Source: Denitrobaculum sp965225735
Lineage (GTDB): Bacteria; Pseudomonadota; Alphaproteobacteria; Kiloniellales; Kiloniellaceae
Length of the DNA stretch: 64,000 bases
Direction of reading: 5' to 3'
NCBI GenBank assembly: GCA_965225735.1
Contig: CBDDBN010000030.1
Span: 682,001 to 746,000, forward strand
This document shows, one piece after another, positions 7,385 through 14,529 of the stretch. Position numbers and translations under genes: made by a program. The notes under the pieces were generated by a model. It ran no database searches. It was not told the origin of the DNA and worked only from the letters and a program-made list of their open reading frames with translations. Each line of letters starts with the position of its first letter. Positions within the stretch are counted from its first letter, which is position 1.

Positions 7385-9211
7385 CTAGTAGACCCGGGCT
7401 TTCGGCGGGAAGGTCTGGACTTCATTGGTTAGCGTGCTCAGCTGCACCGGGCGATAAGCAAAGCTGACCTTGCCGTTTTCATCGCAGGCCGCCAGCGTAT
7501 GCTTCATCCAGTCTTCATCGTTCCGGTCGGGGAAGTCCTCGCGGGCGTGTGCGCCGCGGCTTTCCTCGCGATTGGCCGCCGAAGACATGGTGACTGCCGC
7601 CTGGTACATCAGGTTGTCCAGCTCGAGGGCCTCGACCAGATCCGAGTTCCAGATCATGGAGCGGTCCGTGATGCCCATGGAATCGCGCTTGCCCCAAACC
7701 TCCGCCAGGCTGTCGACACCTTCCTTCAGGACCTCACCAGTCCGGAAGACTGCTGCGTGGCTCTGCATCGAGCGCTGCATATCAAGGCGGAGCGACGCCG
7801 CGGGCAGTTCGCCCTTGGCGTGGCGCGTCTTGTCCAGACGCGAGAGTGCGAAATCCGCCGAGTCCGCCGGCAACGGCCGATGGGTTTCGCCGGGAGTCAG
7901 AATCTCGGCGCAGCGTTTGGCCGCGGAACGACCGAAGACCACCAGATCCAACAGCGAGTTGGACCCAAGGCGATTGGCGCCATGGACCGAAACGCAGGCC
8001 GCTTCACCGATCGCCATCAGGCCTGGAACCACCGTATTAGCGTCGCCGTCTTTCTCCGTCACCACTTCACCGGTCAGCAAAGCAGGAACGCCACCCATAT
8101 TGTAATGGCAGGTCGGCAGAACCGGGATCGGCTCCTTGGTGACATCGACACCGGCGAAGATGCGTGCCGATTCGGAGATACCCGGCAGACGCTCATGCAA
8201 TAGCGCGGGCTCCAGGTGCTCCAGGTGCAGATGGATATGATCTTTCTCGGCGCCGACACCGCGGCCGTCGCGAATCTCCATGGTCATAGCCCGGCTCACC
8301 ACATCGCGGCTGGCCAGATCCTTGGCGGAGGGCGCGTAGCGCTCCATGAAGCGTTCGCCTTCCGAATTGGTCAGATAACCGCCTTCGCCGCGCGCGCCTT
8401 CAGTGATCAGCGTGCCGGCGCCATAGATGCCGGTCGGGTGGAACTGAACAAACTCCATGTCTTGGCAGTAGAGGCCAGCGCGCAATGCCATGCCGCTGCC
8501 GTCGCCGGTGCAGGTGTGCGCGCCGGTGCAGGAAAAATAAGCCCGGCCATAGCCGCCAGTGGCCAGAATCACCTGATGAGCGCGGAAGCGATGGATCGTA
8601 CCGTCGTCCAGATTCCATGCAATCACACCACGGCAGGAGCCGTCTTCCATGATCAGGTCGATCGCGAAGTATTCGATAAAGAATTCGGCATTACGGCGCA
8701 GGCTTTGCTGATAGAGCGTGTGCAGCATGGCGTGGCCGGTCCGGTCGGCGGCCGCACAGGTCCGCTGCGCGATGCCCTCGCCGAAACGGGTGGTCATGCC
8801 GCCAAAAGGCCGCTGATAGATCTTGCCGTCTTCAGTACGGCTGAAGGGCATGCCGTAATGTTCCAACTCGATGATCGCCGGAACCGCCTCACGCACCATG
8901 TATTCGATGGCGTCCTGGTCGCCAAGCCAGTCCGAACCCTTCACGGTGTCGTACATGTGCCAGCGCCAATCGTCCTCACCCATATTACCGAGCGAAGCGG
9001 AAACACCTCCCTGTGCCGCGACCGTGTGGCTGCGAGTCGGGAAGACTTTTGTAATGCAGGCCGTTTTCAGACCAGCTTCCGCGAGGCCAAGGGTTGCCCG
9101 CAGTCCGGCACCGCCGGCGCCGATCACGACCACGTCATAGGTATGATCGACAATATCGTAGGCAGGGGCAGCGGACGCGCCGTTAGAGGCTGTGTTTCCA
9201 GCGGAACTCAT
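7385..9211 (-). CDS. sdhA: Succinate dehydrogenase flavoprotein subunit
   Basis: A 608-residue SdhA, the succinate-oxidising subunit. The FAD-binding GAGGAGLRA is at about residue 32-40, and the covalent flavin His is in TRSHTVAAQGG. The substrate/catalytic segments GARGEGGYL and HGANRLGSNSLLDLVVFG are present. The C-terminus ends in the usual ...TFPPKARVY. It starts 3 bp after the sdhD stop, so translation is coupled. Length and motifs are normal. Confidence 0.97.
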   Translation of the reverse strand: MSSAGNTASNGASAAPAYDIVDHTYDVVVIGAGGAGLRATLGLAEAGLKTACITKVFPTRSHTVAAQGGVSASLGNMGEDDWRWHMYDTVKGSDWLGDQDAIEYMVREAVPAIIELEHYGMPFSRTEDGKIYQRPFGGMTTRFGEGIAQRTCAAADRTGHAMLHTLYQQSLRRNAEFFIEYFAIDLIMEDGSCRGVIAWNLDDGTIHRFRAHQVILATGGYGRAYFSCTGAHTCTGDGSGMALRAGLYCQDMEFVQFHPTGIYGAGTLITEGARGEGGYLTNSEGERFMERYAPSAKDLASRDVVSRAMTMEIRDGRGVGAEKDHIHLHLEHLEPALLHERLPGISESARIFAGVDVTKEPIPVLPTCHYNMGGVPALLTGEVVTEKDGDANTVVPGLMAIGEAACVSVHGANRLGSNSLLDLVVFGRSAAKRCAEILTPGETHRPLPADSADFALSRLDKTRHAKGELPAASLRLDMQRSMQSHAAVFRTGEVLKEGVDSLAEVWGKRDSMGITDRSMIWNSDLVEALELDNLMYQAAVTMSSAANREESRGAHAREDFPDRNDEDWMKHTLAACDENGKVSFAYRPVQLSTLTNEVQTFPPKARVY

Positions 9212-9214
9212 GGC

Positions 9215-9595
9215 TTAGCCCTCGAAAAGCAATGTCAGAACGGAAAGGACGCCAATCAGCGCCAGGACGATGCAGGCGCCTTTGACCAGCACCAGGGTGA
9301 CGATCTTAAGCGCCTCGCCGTGAATGTAGTCTTCGATCACGACCTGGAGCCCAAGATAGGCGTGATAGAAGGTCGCAACGATCAGCAGGATAAAGAGCGA
9401 AGCCGTCACGGGTGAACCGATCCAAGCTGTCATGGCCGCATGGTCGGCGCCGATATGGCTGGCAACGGACGCCACGAACCAGATGGTCAGGGGCACCAGT
9501 GCAACGGCTGTCAAACGCTGTGACCACCAGTGAGAAACGCCCTCTTTGGCGGAACCAAGGCCGCGAACCCGGCCAAGAGGAGAACGCAGCGACAT
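9215..9595 (-). CDS. sdhD: Succinate dehydrogenase membrane anchor subunit
   Basis: A 126-residue protein with three membrane segments (about 32-54, 60-82 and 98-122). The motif YHAYLGLQVVIEDYIH is the family signature with the heme-ligand/quinone-site residues. It begins at an ATG that overlaps the sdhC stop by one base (TGATG). Together with SdhC it anchors SdhAB and forms the ubiquinone site. Confidence 0.95.
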   Translation of the reverse strand: MSLRSPLGRVRGLGSAKEGVSHWWSQRLTAVALVPLTIWFVASVASHIGADHAAMTAWIGSPVTASLFILLIVATFYHAYLGLQVVIEDYIHGEALKIVTLVLVKGACIVLALIGVLSVLTLLFEG

Positions 9596-9987
9596 CAGAT
9601 TCCTCCTCCGAAATAGCCGAACAACCAGGAAAGGACAGTTAGAGCGAGACTACCCAATACAACCATCCAACCCGAACGGTATACGTCCGGGAGTTCAAGT
9701 CCCATTCCACCGTCCCAGAAGAGATGCCGCACACCATTGCAAAGATGATAAAACAGCGCGAAGGTCCATCCGAAGAGGAACAGTCGGCCAATCCAAGAGC
9801 CGATCAGCGTCTGGGCCTGCGCGAAGCTGTCAGGTCCGTCGGCAGCCGCAGCAAGCCAGTAGATCAGCAGAAGCGTTCCAACCGCCAGGGCAACTCCCGT
9901 ACCGCGGTGCAGAATGGATAAAACCGAGGTCAGCTGCGGCCGGTAAACCTGCAGATGTGGCGACAAAGGCCGGTTGGTGGTCGACAT
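9595..9987 (-). CDS. sdhC: Succinate dehydrogenase cytochrome b556 subunit
   Basis: A 130-residue SdhC with the signature RPLSPHLQVYRPQLTSVLSI at the start, a first membrane helix with SILHRGTGVALAVG, and the heme-ligand region ALFYHLCNGVRHLFWD. There are three membrane helices. It is the first gene of the sdh operon; a sigma70-type promoter is visible about 80 bp upstream. Confidence 0.95.
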   Translation of the reverse strand: MSTTNRPLSPHLQVYRPQLTSVLSILHRGTGVALAVGTLLLIYWLAAAADGPDSFAQAQTLIGSWIGRLFLFGWTFALFYHLCNGVRHLFWDGGMGLELPDVYRSGWMVVLGSLALTVLSWLFGYFGGGI

Positions 9988-10066
9988 AAATGCTCTTCCC
10001 CGCTCGCGGACCCGAAAGACTTCGCTTATAAGGTCCAGACTTTACTGAAGTCTCAATGCCCGATCT

Positions 10067-10095
10067 GATTTAGACCCCGACACCCCATTAGTCAA
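10067..10095 (-). promoter_or_regulatory. Candidate promoter of the sdhCDAB operon
   Basis: On the minus strand TTGACT (10095-10090), a 17-bp spacer and TAAATC (10072-10067) form a good -35/-10 pair. Transcription would begin near 10060, about 75 bases before the sdhC ATG. Confidence 0.45.
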
Positions 10096-10139
10096 CTTGG
10101 GCCGGGTCAAGAGGTCGTCAAATCTGCTGCAATGCGGCA

Positions 10140-10360
10140 GGAATGATTCTCACTTGCGTAGGTAGGCAGCACCCAACCACAAAATATAGTGGTTAAGCGG
10201 CGTTCCACATATGCTGCAGCGCCCACTCTGTGGATAATATTGTGCATAAATTGGGGATGCCCTGTGAAACAAAAGTCTTTTTATACACAAGATTTTTGAA
10301 ATATGCGTGACAGCTTTCTTGTAAATCTTGGTTAAAACAGCGAACCTTTTCTTGCACGCG
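10140..10360. other. DnaA-box cluster in AT-rich DNA; candidate chromosome origin
   Basis: Three exact TTATNCACA boxes lie within 61 bp: 10229-10237 (TTATCCACA, minus strand), 10241-10249 (TTATGCACA, minus strand) and 10281-10289 (TTATACACA, plus strand). They sit in the most AT-rich part of a 1.1-kb gene-free gap, with possible unwinding DNA at 10270-10305. G minus C on the plus strand is near zero to the left and strongly positive from 10440 on, as expected at a leading-strand switch. dnaA, hemE, parAB and gidAB are not in view, so this could also be a DnaA-regulated or titration site. Confidence 0.5.
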
Positions 10361-10367
10361 GAAGCGT

Positions 10368-10432
10368 TGAAACAGTTTCAGAAACGCTCTGACTTGCGGT
10401 TTACCGCTGGAATGGCATCTGAAACAGTTTCA
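10368..10432. promoter_or_regulatory. Two identical 13-bp palindromes 52 bp apart
   Basis: TGAAACAGTTTCA occurs at 10368-10380 and again at 10420-10432, a centre-to-centre distance of 52 bp (about five helical turns). Between them is GCGGT-TT-ACCGC at 10396-10407. The first copy is flanked by AGCGTT and AACGCT, extending its dyad. The pattern suggests a dimeric repressor or activator binding side by side on one face of the DNA. No gene starts directly downstream on either strand. Confidence 0.55.
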
Positions 10433-10440
10433 AGGACAGA

Positions 10441-11118
10441 GGTTCCTTCGGGGGTTTTTGTCCGGCGGTCGGGAAGATGTCTTCACGGACGGTCTTTTCG
10501 GTGTCGGAGGTGCGAAAGGCTCATGCTTCGTTCTTCCGGTTGGGGTCGCGCTGTCGCCTGGCGGTGGAGCGGTCTTCTTGGCGGATCAGGCTTTCCTTCG
10601 GGAAAGCGATTGGGGTCCAGGTGTTGCGAGGCCTAGCGCCGCGTGATGCCGACTGAGCGGAAGCCTTCGGGTGGATGTTCTGGCGGGGCTCTGGATTTGC
10701 CGGCCTTCGGGGCGGCGCTGGTTCGGCAGAGTTTCGGAACGCGCCTGCGGACCTCTGGTTCGCGCGCTGGCTGAAGCGCCGGATGATGGGAGGATGAAGT
10801 TAGTGCCCTCGGCAGGGTGTGACGGGCTTTCGGGCTCGAGTATCAGGGCTATGTTCGATGTCGGCTTCGCCAGGTCTGATATCCAACGTCCGGATACGCG
10901 AACACCCAGCTGCTTTCGGGTGCTGGGCCGCAAGGCTCTCGAAGCGTCGGGTTGTGTTCCTCTGGGGCACTGGCAGTGGGCTCGCCCCCTCTGCACCCGG
11001 CGCTTCATTTTATTTTGGCAGCGATATCCGCTCACCCACGAAAACGGAACCTAAACACGGCGAGCCTGCCCCTCGCTGGATATTCGTCCGTGGCCTCACA
11101 AGAACGGCTCAGGCTTTG
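10441..11118. other. Gene-free tract with strong G/T skew and TTCGG motifs
   Basis: No open frame here looks like a protein: the frames present are short, Arg/Ser/Gly-rich and lack a good start. By my count the plus strand has about 1.6 G for each C between 10441 and 10860. TTCGG occurs eight times on the plus strand and its complement CCGAA was not seen. One copy is a perfect UUCG tetraloop hairpin (CTTTCC-TTCG-GGAAAG, 10591-10606); another sits in a CCCAGC/GCTGGG hairpin (10905-10927). It may be a structured RNA, origin-flanking DNA or a decayed gene. Confidence 0.4.
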
Positions 11119-11829
11119 CTATAGCTGTTGCGAACTGAACACGGACTTCATTTCAAGATAAGCGAAATGGAAGGACAACAAACTCAAACCCGCCAGGACG
11201 AGAACGGAAAGCGGCAGGAATAAAGGCCGCAGGAAAACTGCCGCTCTCGAACCTGCGCAAGAACCCACAATCGCCGGCCATATGATAAGCATGGCACCCC
11301 CCATTGCGGCAGCCGCAATATCCGAAGCTGCTATCGGGAAGGGCGACGCATGAGCGATCGGGACCGCGCGCACGGATACGATCCAATCGTGAAAAAACAC
11401 CGGATTGAATAGCAACAGGCAAAAACCGGAAGCGCCGTAGTACAGCCCTGACGCCTGACCTTTTCGCGTGACGAGTTTCAGCGCGACCAGAGCTGTCAGC
11501 AGCGCAATCAGCGTATATCCGGCTATGCGCAACAACCTCCACTCCGCCTCAAAACTGCCAGAAATATAGGGCTCGTAGAGAAAAAACACCTGGAAGAGCA
11601 TCGCAGCGGCGATGGCATAAACCCAGATGAAAAGGGAAGAAGGCGCTAATTCCCGTCGCGCTGTGCCGATGGTCAGGATCATGACAGCCGGAAGGAAGGC
11701 GTATGCCGACCGCGGAATGGACCATTCGAGGAAGTAAAGGGGCCGGCTGTCGAACAAGCTGCCAGTCACGACGTCATATGCGCTGAACAGAAAAGCATAG
11801 AGCGTCGTTTCCGCTAGCGAGGCGTCCAT
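11119..11829 (-). CDS. Multi-pass membrane protein of unknown function
   Basis: A 236-residue protein with about six or seven hydrophobic segments (near 8-22, 42-55, 65-85, 100-118, 130-145, 168-190 and 205-222). No motif or family is recognised. ATG 11829 has only a weak upstream GGATG. It lies 51 bp downstream of the MaoC dehydratase gene on the same strand and may be its distal partner. Confidence 0.6.
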   Translation of the reverse strand: MDASLAETTLYAFLFSAYDVVTGSLFDSRPLYFLEWSIPRSAYAFLPAVMILTIGTARRELAPSSLFIWVYAIAAAMLFQVFFLYEPYISGSFEAEWRLLRIAGYTLIALLTALVALKLVTRKGQASGLYYGASGFCLLLFNPVFFHDWIVSVRAVPIAHASPFPIAASDIAAAAMGGAMLIIWPAIVGSCAGSRAAVFLRPLFLPLSVLVLAGLSLLSFHFAYLEMKSVFSSQQL

Positions 11830-11880
11830 ACCGACATCCGTTGGAAGAAAAGCAGGGTCGTGGCTACACGATGATCGGAC

Positions 11881-12936
11881 TCACCGCGGCAACAGCACGG
11901 TGTAGTCCAGATCCAGCACGACAGCCGGGTCGTAGCCACCACCTTCAGGTTTGTAGGGGAAATCAGCGCAGTTACAGTCCTTAGTCGCGACAGAGCGCAG
12001 GCGAAGCGCACCCAGATCGCTATGGCCCGGAACTTCGAATTTTTCCAGGACCTCGGACCAGACGTAAATCGTGTCACCCGCGAAACTCGGAGCCGTATGA
12101 GCGCCGCCATTGATGGCAGCAATCTTCACCGCATTACCAAGACCATTGAAGGACAGGGCGCGGGCCAGGGAAATCACATGGCCGCCATAGACGATACGCT
12201 TGCCGAACCGGCCTTCCTTCTCGACATGATGATTGAAATGCACCTTGGCGGTGTTCTGATAAAGCCGCGTCGCCATCTGATGTTCGGCTTCCTCGATCGT
12301 CATGGCGTCAACGTGGTCGATCTTTTCACCCACCTCATAGTCGCCCCAACGATGCGGAGCACCGGAAAGCTCGCAATCGAAAGAGTCTAGCTTCATGCCT
12401 TGCGGCACAATCAGAGCATCGGCGGGAACCGACTTGGGCAGTTCGGGCACAGTGGGTTCGGGCGCGGGGGAAGCCTGGTCGCGCTTGCGCACCATGACCC
12501 AGCGCACATAGTCCAAAACTGTCTCGCCGCGTTGATTGGTGCCGCGCGAATTGACATAGACCACGCCGGTCTTGCCATTCGAGTTTTCCTTCAGACCAAT
12601 GACCTCACTCACCGTCGAGAGCGTATCGCCAGGATAAACCGGCGCGCCGAATATGCAGTTGGCATAACCGAGGTTTGCGATGGCATTGAGCGAGACATCA
12701 GGCACCGTCTTACCGAAGACCACGTGAAAAGCCAGAAGGTCATCCAGGGGCGAACGGGCCAGCCCGAGGCTGCGCGCAAACTCGTCGGAAGACTGCAAGG
12801 CAAAGCGTGAACCGTACAGGGCCGTGTAGAGCGCCTGATCGCCTTCGGTCACTGTACGCGGTGTGGCGTGGATCAGCTTTTGTCCGATCTTAAAATCTTC
12901 GAAGAAATTGCCTGGATTGGTCTTACTCATACCCAC
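11881..12936 (-). CDS. mch: MaoC-type mesaconyl-CoA hydratase / methylmalyl-CoA dehydratase
   Basis: A 351-residue double-hotdog protein. Start MSKTNPGNFFEDFKIGQKLI and the block TPRTVTEGDQALYTALYGSR match beta-methylmalyl-CoA dehydratase of the ethylmalonyl-CoA pathway and 3-hydroxypropionate cycles. The second half has the hydratase-2-like region MATRLYQNTAKVHFNH followed by KRIVYGGHVISLARALSFNG. The best-placed Shine-Dalgarno (GAGGGA) favours GTG 12936; ATG 12930 is two codons later. It is followed upstream in the operon by a CitE-like lyase gene 32 bp away, the normal partner. The core enzymes Ccr and Ecm are not in the window. Confidence 0.82.
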   Translation of the reverse strand: MGMSKTNPGNFFEDFKIGQKLIHATPRTVTEGDQALYTALYGSRFALQSSDEFARSLGLARSPLDDLLAFHVVFGKTVPDVSLNAIANLGYANCIFGAPVYPGDTLSTVSEVIGLKENSNGKTGVVYVNSRGTNQRGETVLDYVRWVMVRKRDQASPAPEPTVPELPKSVPADALIVPQGMKLDSFDCELSGAPHRWGDYEVGEKIDHVDAMTIEEAEHQMATRLYQNTAKVHFNHHVEKEGRFGKRIVYGGHVISLARALSFNGLGNAVKIAAINGGAHTAPSFAGDTIYVWSEVLEKFEVPGHSDLGALRLRSVATKDCNCADFPYKPEGGGYDPAVVLDLDYTVLLPR

Positions 12937-12968
12937 AAAGTTCCCTCACTGGTGCTTTCTTTTCACGC

Positions 12969-13859
12969 TCAAGCCGCTGACGCGGCGGCGCTCAGTTCTT
13001 CAATTTTCTCAGCCAGCGCGACGGTGCGCTCTGCCGATTCTACATGCAGGTTCTCAATCAGCTTTCCATCGACGACCACCACACCCTTGCCCGCCGCCGC
13101 CGCCTCCTGATGGGCCGCGATGATCTTCTGCGACCAGGCGATTTCGTCGGAGCTGGGCGCGAATGCCTCGTTTGCAGCCGCAATGGTCTTTGGGTGGATC
13201 AAAGTCTTACCGTCGAACCCGAGCTCCCGCCCCTGACGGCAGGAAGCGGCAAAGCCCTCATCGTCCTGGAGGTCAAGGTGAACGCCATCCACCACCGCCA
13301 GGCCATGGGCACGGGCGGCCAGTACGCAAAGACTTAAGGACGTCAGCACCGGTAAACGCTCCGGCGTGTGCGCAGCCTGAAGATCCTTCACCAGGTCCGA
13401 CGTCCCCATGACGAGACAAGACAGACGCGGCGAGGCGCCGGCGATTTCCTCGGCCCTGAGGATACCCAAAGGCGTTTCCATCATGCACATGATGGCCATG
13501 GTCGCTGGCGCGCCGGCGTTGGCCATCAGCCCCTCCAGTTCCTGGACCATGGCAGCAGACTCGACCTTGGGCAGCAAAACCGCATCGGCACCGGACGTAG
13601 CAATTGCCTTTACATCCGCCTGTCCCCAGGGTGTATCCAGACCGTTGACCCGGACGATAATCTCCCGCGCGCCATATCCGCCCTCAGCGACCGCTTTGGC
13701 GATCTGATCACGCGCCAGGTCCTTGGCATCCGGGGCAACCGCATCCTCCAGATCCAGAATCAGCGCGTCCGCCGGCAAACCGCGTCCTTTTTCCAAGGCG
13801 CGGGCATTGGAACCGGGCATGTAAAGGACCGAGCGGCGGGGTCTGGCGATCGTCGTCAT
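12969..13859 (-). CDS. CitE-like CoA-ester lyase / malyl-CoA thioesterase (Mcl family)
   Basis: A 296-residue TIM-barrel enzyme. RSVLYMPGSNARALEKGRG and LILDLEDAVAPDAK carry the CoA/Mg-binding Glu-Asp, MMETPLGILRAEEIA the second metal Glu, and GFDGKTLIHPKTIAAAN the CoA-binding loop. The whole layout, including the end VVVDGKLIENLHVESA, resembles Rhodobacter Mcl2 ((3S)-malyl-CoA thioesterase) as much as Mcl1, so it may cleave malyl-CoA/methylmalyl-CoA to glyoxylate plus acyl-CoA, or hydrolyse malyl-CoA. The adjacent mch supports a role in the ethylmalonyl-CoA/glyoxylate assimilation route. Confidence 0.82.
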   Translation of the reverse strand: MTTIARPRRSVLYMPGSNARALEKGRGLPADALILDLEDAVAPDAKDLARDQIAKAVAEGGYGAREIIVRVNGLDTPWGQADVKAIATSGADAVLLPKVESAAMVQELEGLMANAGAPATMAIMCMMETPLGILRAEEIAGASPRLSCLVMGTSDLVKDLQAAHTPERLPVLTSLSLCVLAARAHGLAVVDGVHLDLQDDEGFAASCRQGRELGFDGKTLIHPKTIAAANEAFAPSSDEIAWSQKIIAAHQEAAAAGKGVVVVDGKLIENLHVESAERTVALAEKIEELSAAASAA

Positions 13860-13965
13860 AGGGCTGTCCCAAAGGCTTCTGTAACCTGAAGAGCACAGAC
13901 CTTATAAAAATCTCAAAGCGACTTAAAGCAGCAAATGCTGCTATGCAGCATTGGGAATAGAGGCG

Positions 13966-14529
13966 CTACCAGACCTTTTCGGGCGCGCCCAGAAAGCCCT
14001 CGTATTCGATCAGACGCCCGAAGAAGGGCAAGGCCACCTGCACGATGTAATGATACTTGCCGTCCGTCACCCGCTCCCGCGCCATTAAGCGCGGCGAAAA
14101 GAAACGTGGCAGGGGTAGTCCCAGGAGCGCGCATTGCTGTAGATGAAAGGTAATGCCGTCTTCATTTCCCTCTAGCCGAATGAAAAGCTTCACCGGCCCA
14201 AAACGTTCTAAAAGCATAGGGCCTTCGTCGCCTTCTCCCGGCGCCTTTGCCTGATGGGTGATCAGGATGGAGCCGTTGTAATTGCGCGTGATGCTCTCTA
14301 CGCCGTCTTTCAGGGTGAAGCTGGTTTCCACCTCAACATCCGAAGCTTCGGCCGGCATTCCCAGGAACGTCGCCAGTAAGCGTCCCGGAAGATGACGGGC
14401 GCGGCGAACTCGGCCGCGCCCTCGAGCCGAGTGCCGGCCCTGCACGTTGTGCATGGTCTGAATGACGGCCGGCAGGCGATCGTAATCCTCTCCCAGCACC
14501 TCTTTGTAGAGAGGAATGCGATCAACCAT
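13966..14529 (-). CDS. DUF4166 protein (second copy of the operon)
   Basis: A 187-residue protein. IPLYKEVLGEDYDRLPAVIQ is the typical DUF4166 start, followed by a small-domain region with LLATFLGMPAE and a C-terminal beta region ending LIEYEGFLGAP. ATG 14529 overlaps the stop of the upstream epimerase-fusion gene by eight bases, so translation is coupled. In other bacteria DUF4166 is often fused to the C-terminus of TIGR01777-type epimerases, which fits its position here. The open frame extends back to 14721, but that part is antisense-like filler from the other gene's frame. Biochemical function is unknown. Confidence 0.8.
   Translation of the reverse strand: MVDRIPLYKEVLGEDYDRLPAVIQTMHNVQGRHSARGRGRVRRARHLPGRLLATFLGMPAEASDVEVETSFTLKDGVESITRNYNGSILITHQAKAPGEGDEGPMLLERFGPVKLFIRLEGNEDGITFHLQQCALLGLPLPRFFSPRLMARERVTDGKYHYIVQVALPFFGRLIEYEGFLGAPEKVW

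Noticed and set aside
8216..9415. 399-residue plus-strand open frame
   Set aside because: Antisense of sdhA/sdhD; no recognisable domain.
10328..11161. Several 60-150 residue open frames on both strands
   Set aside because: Overlap each other, lack ribosome sites and look like random translation of a skewed non-coding tract.
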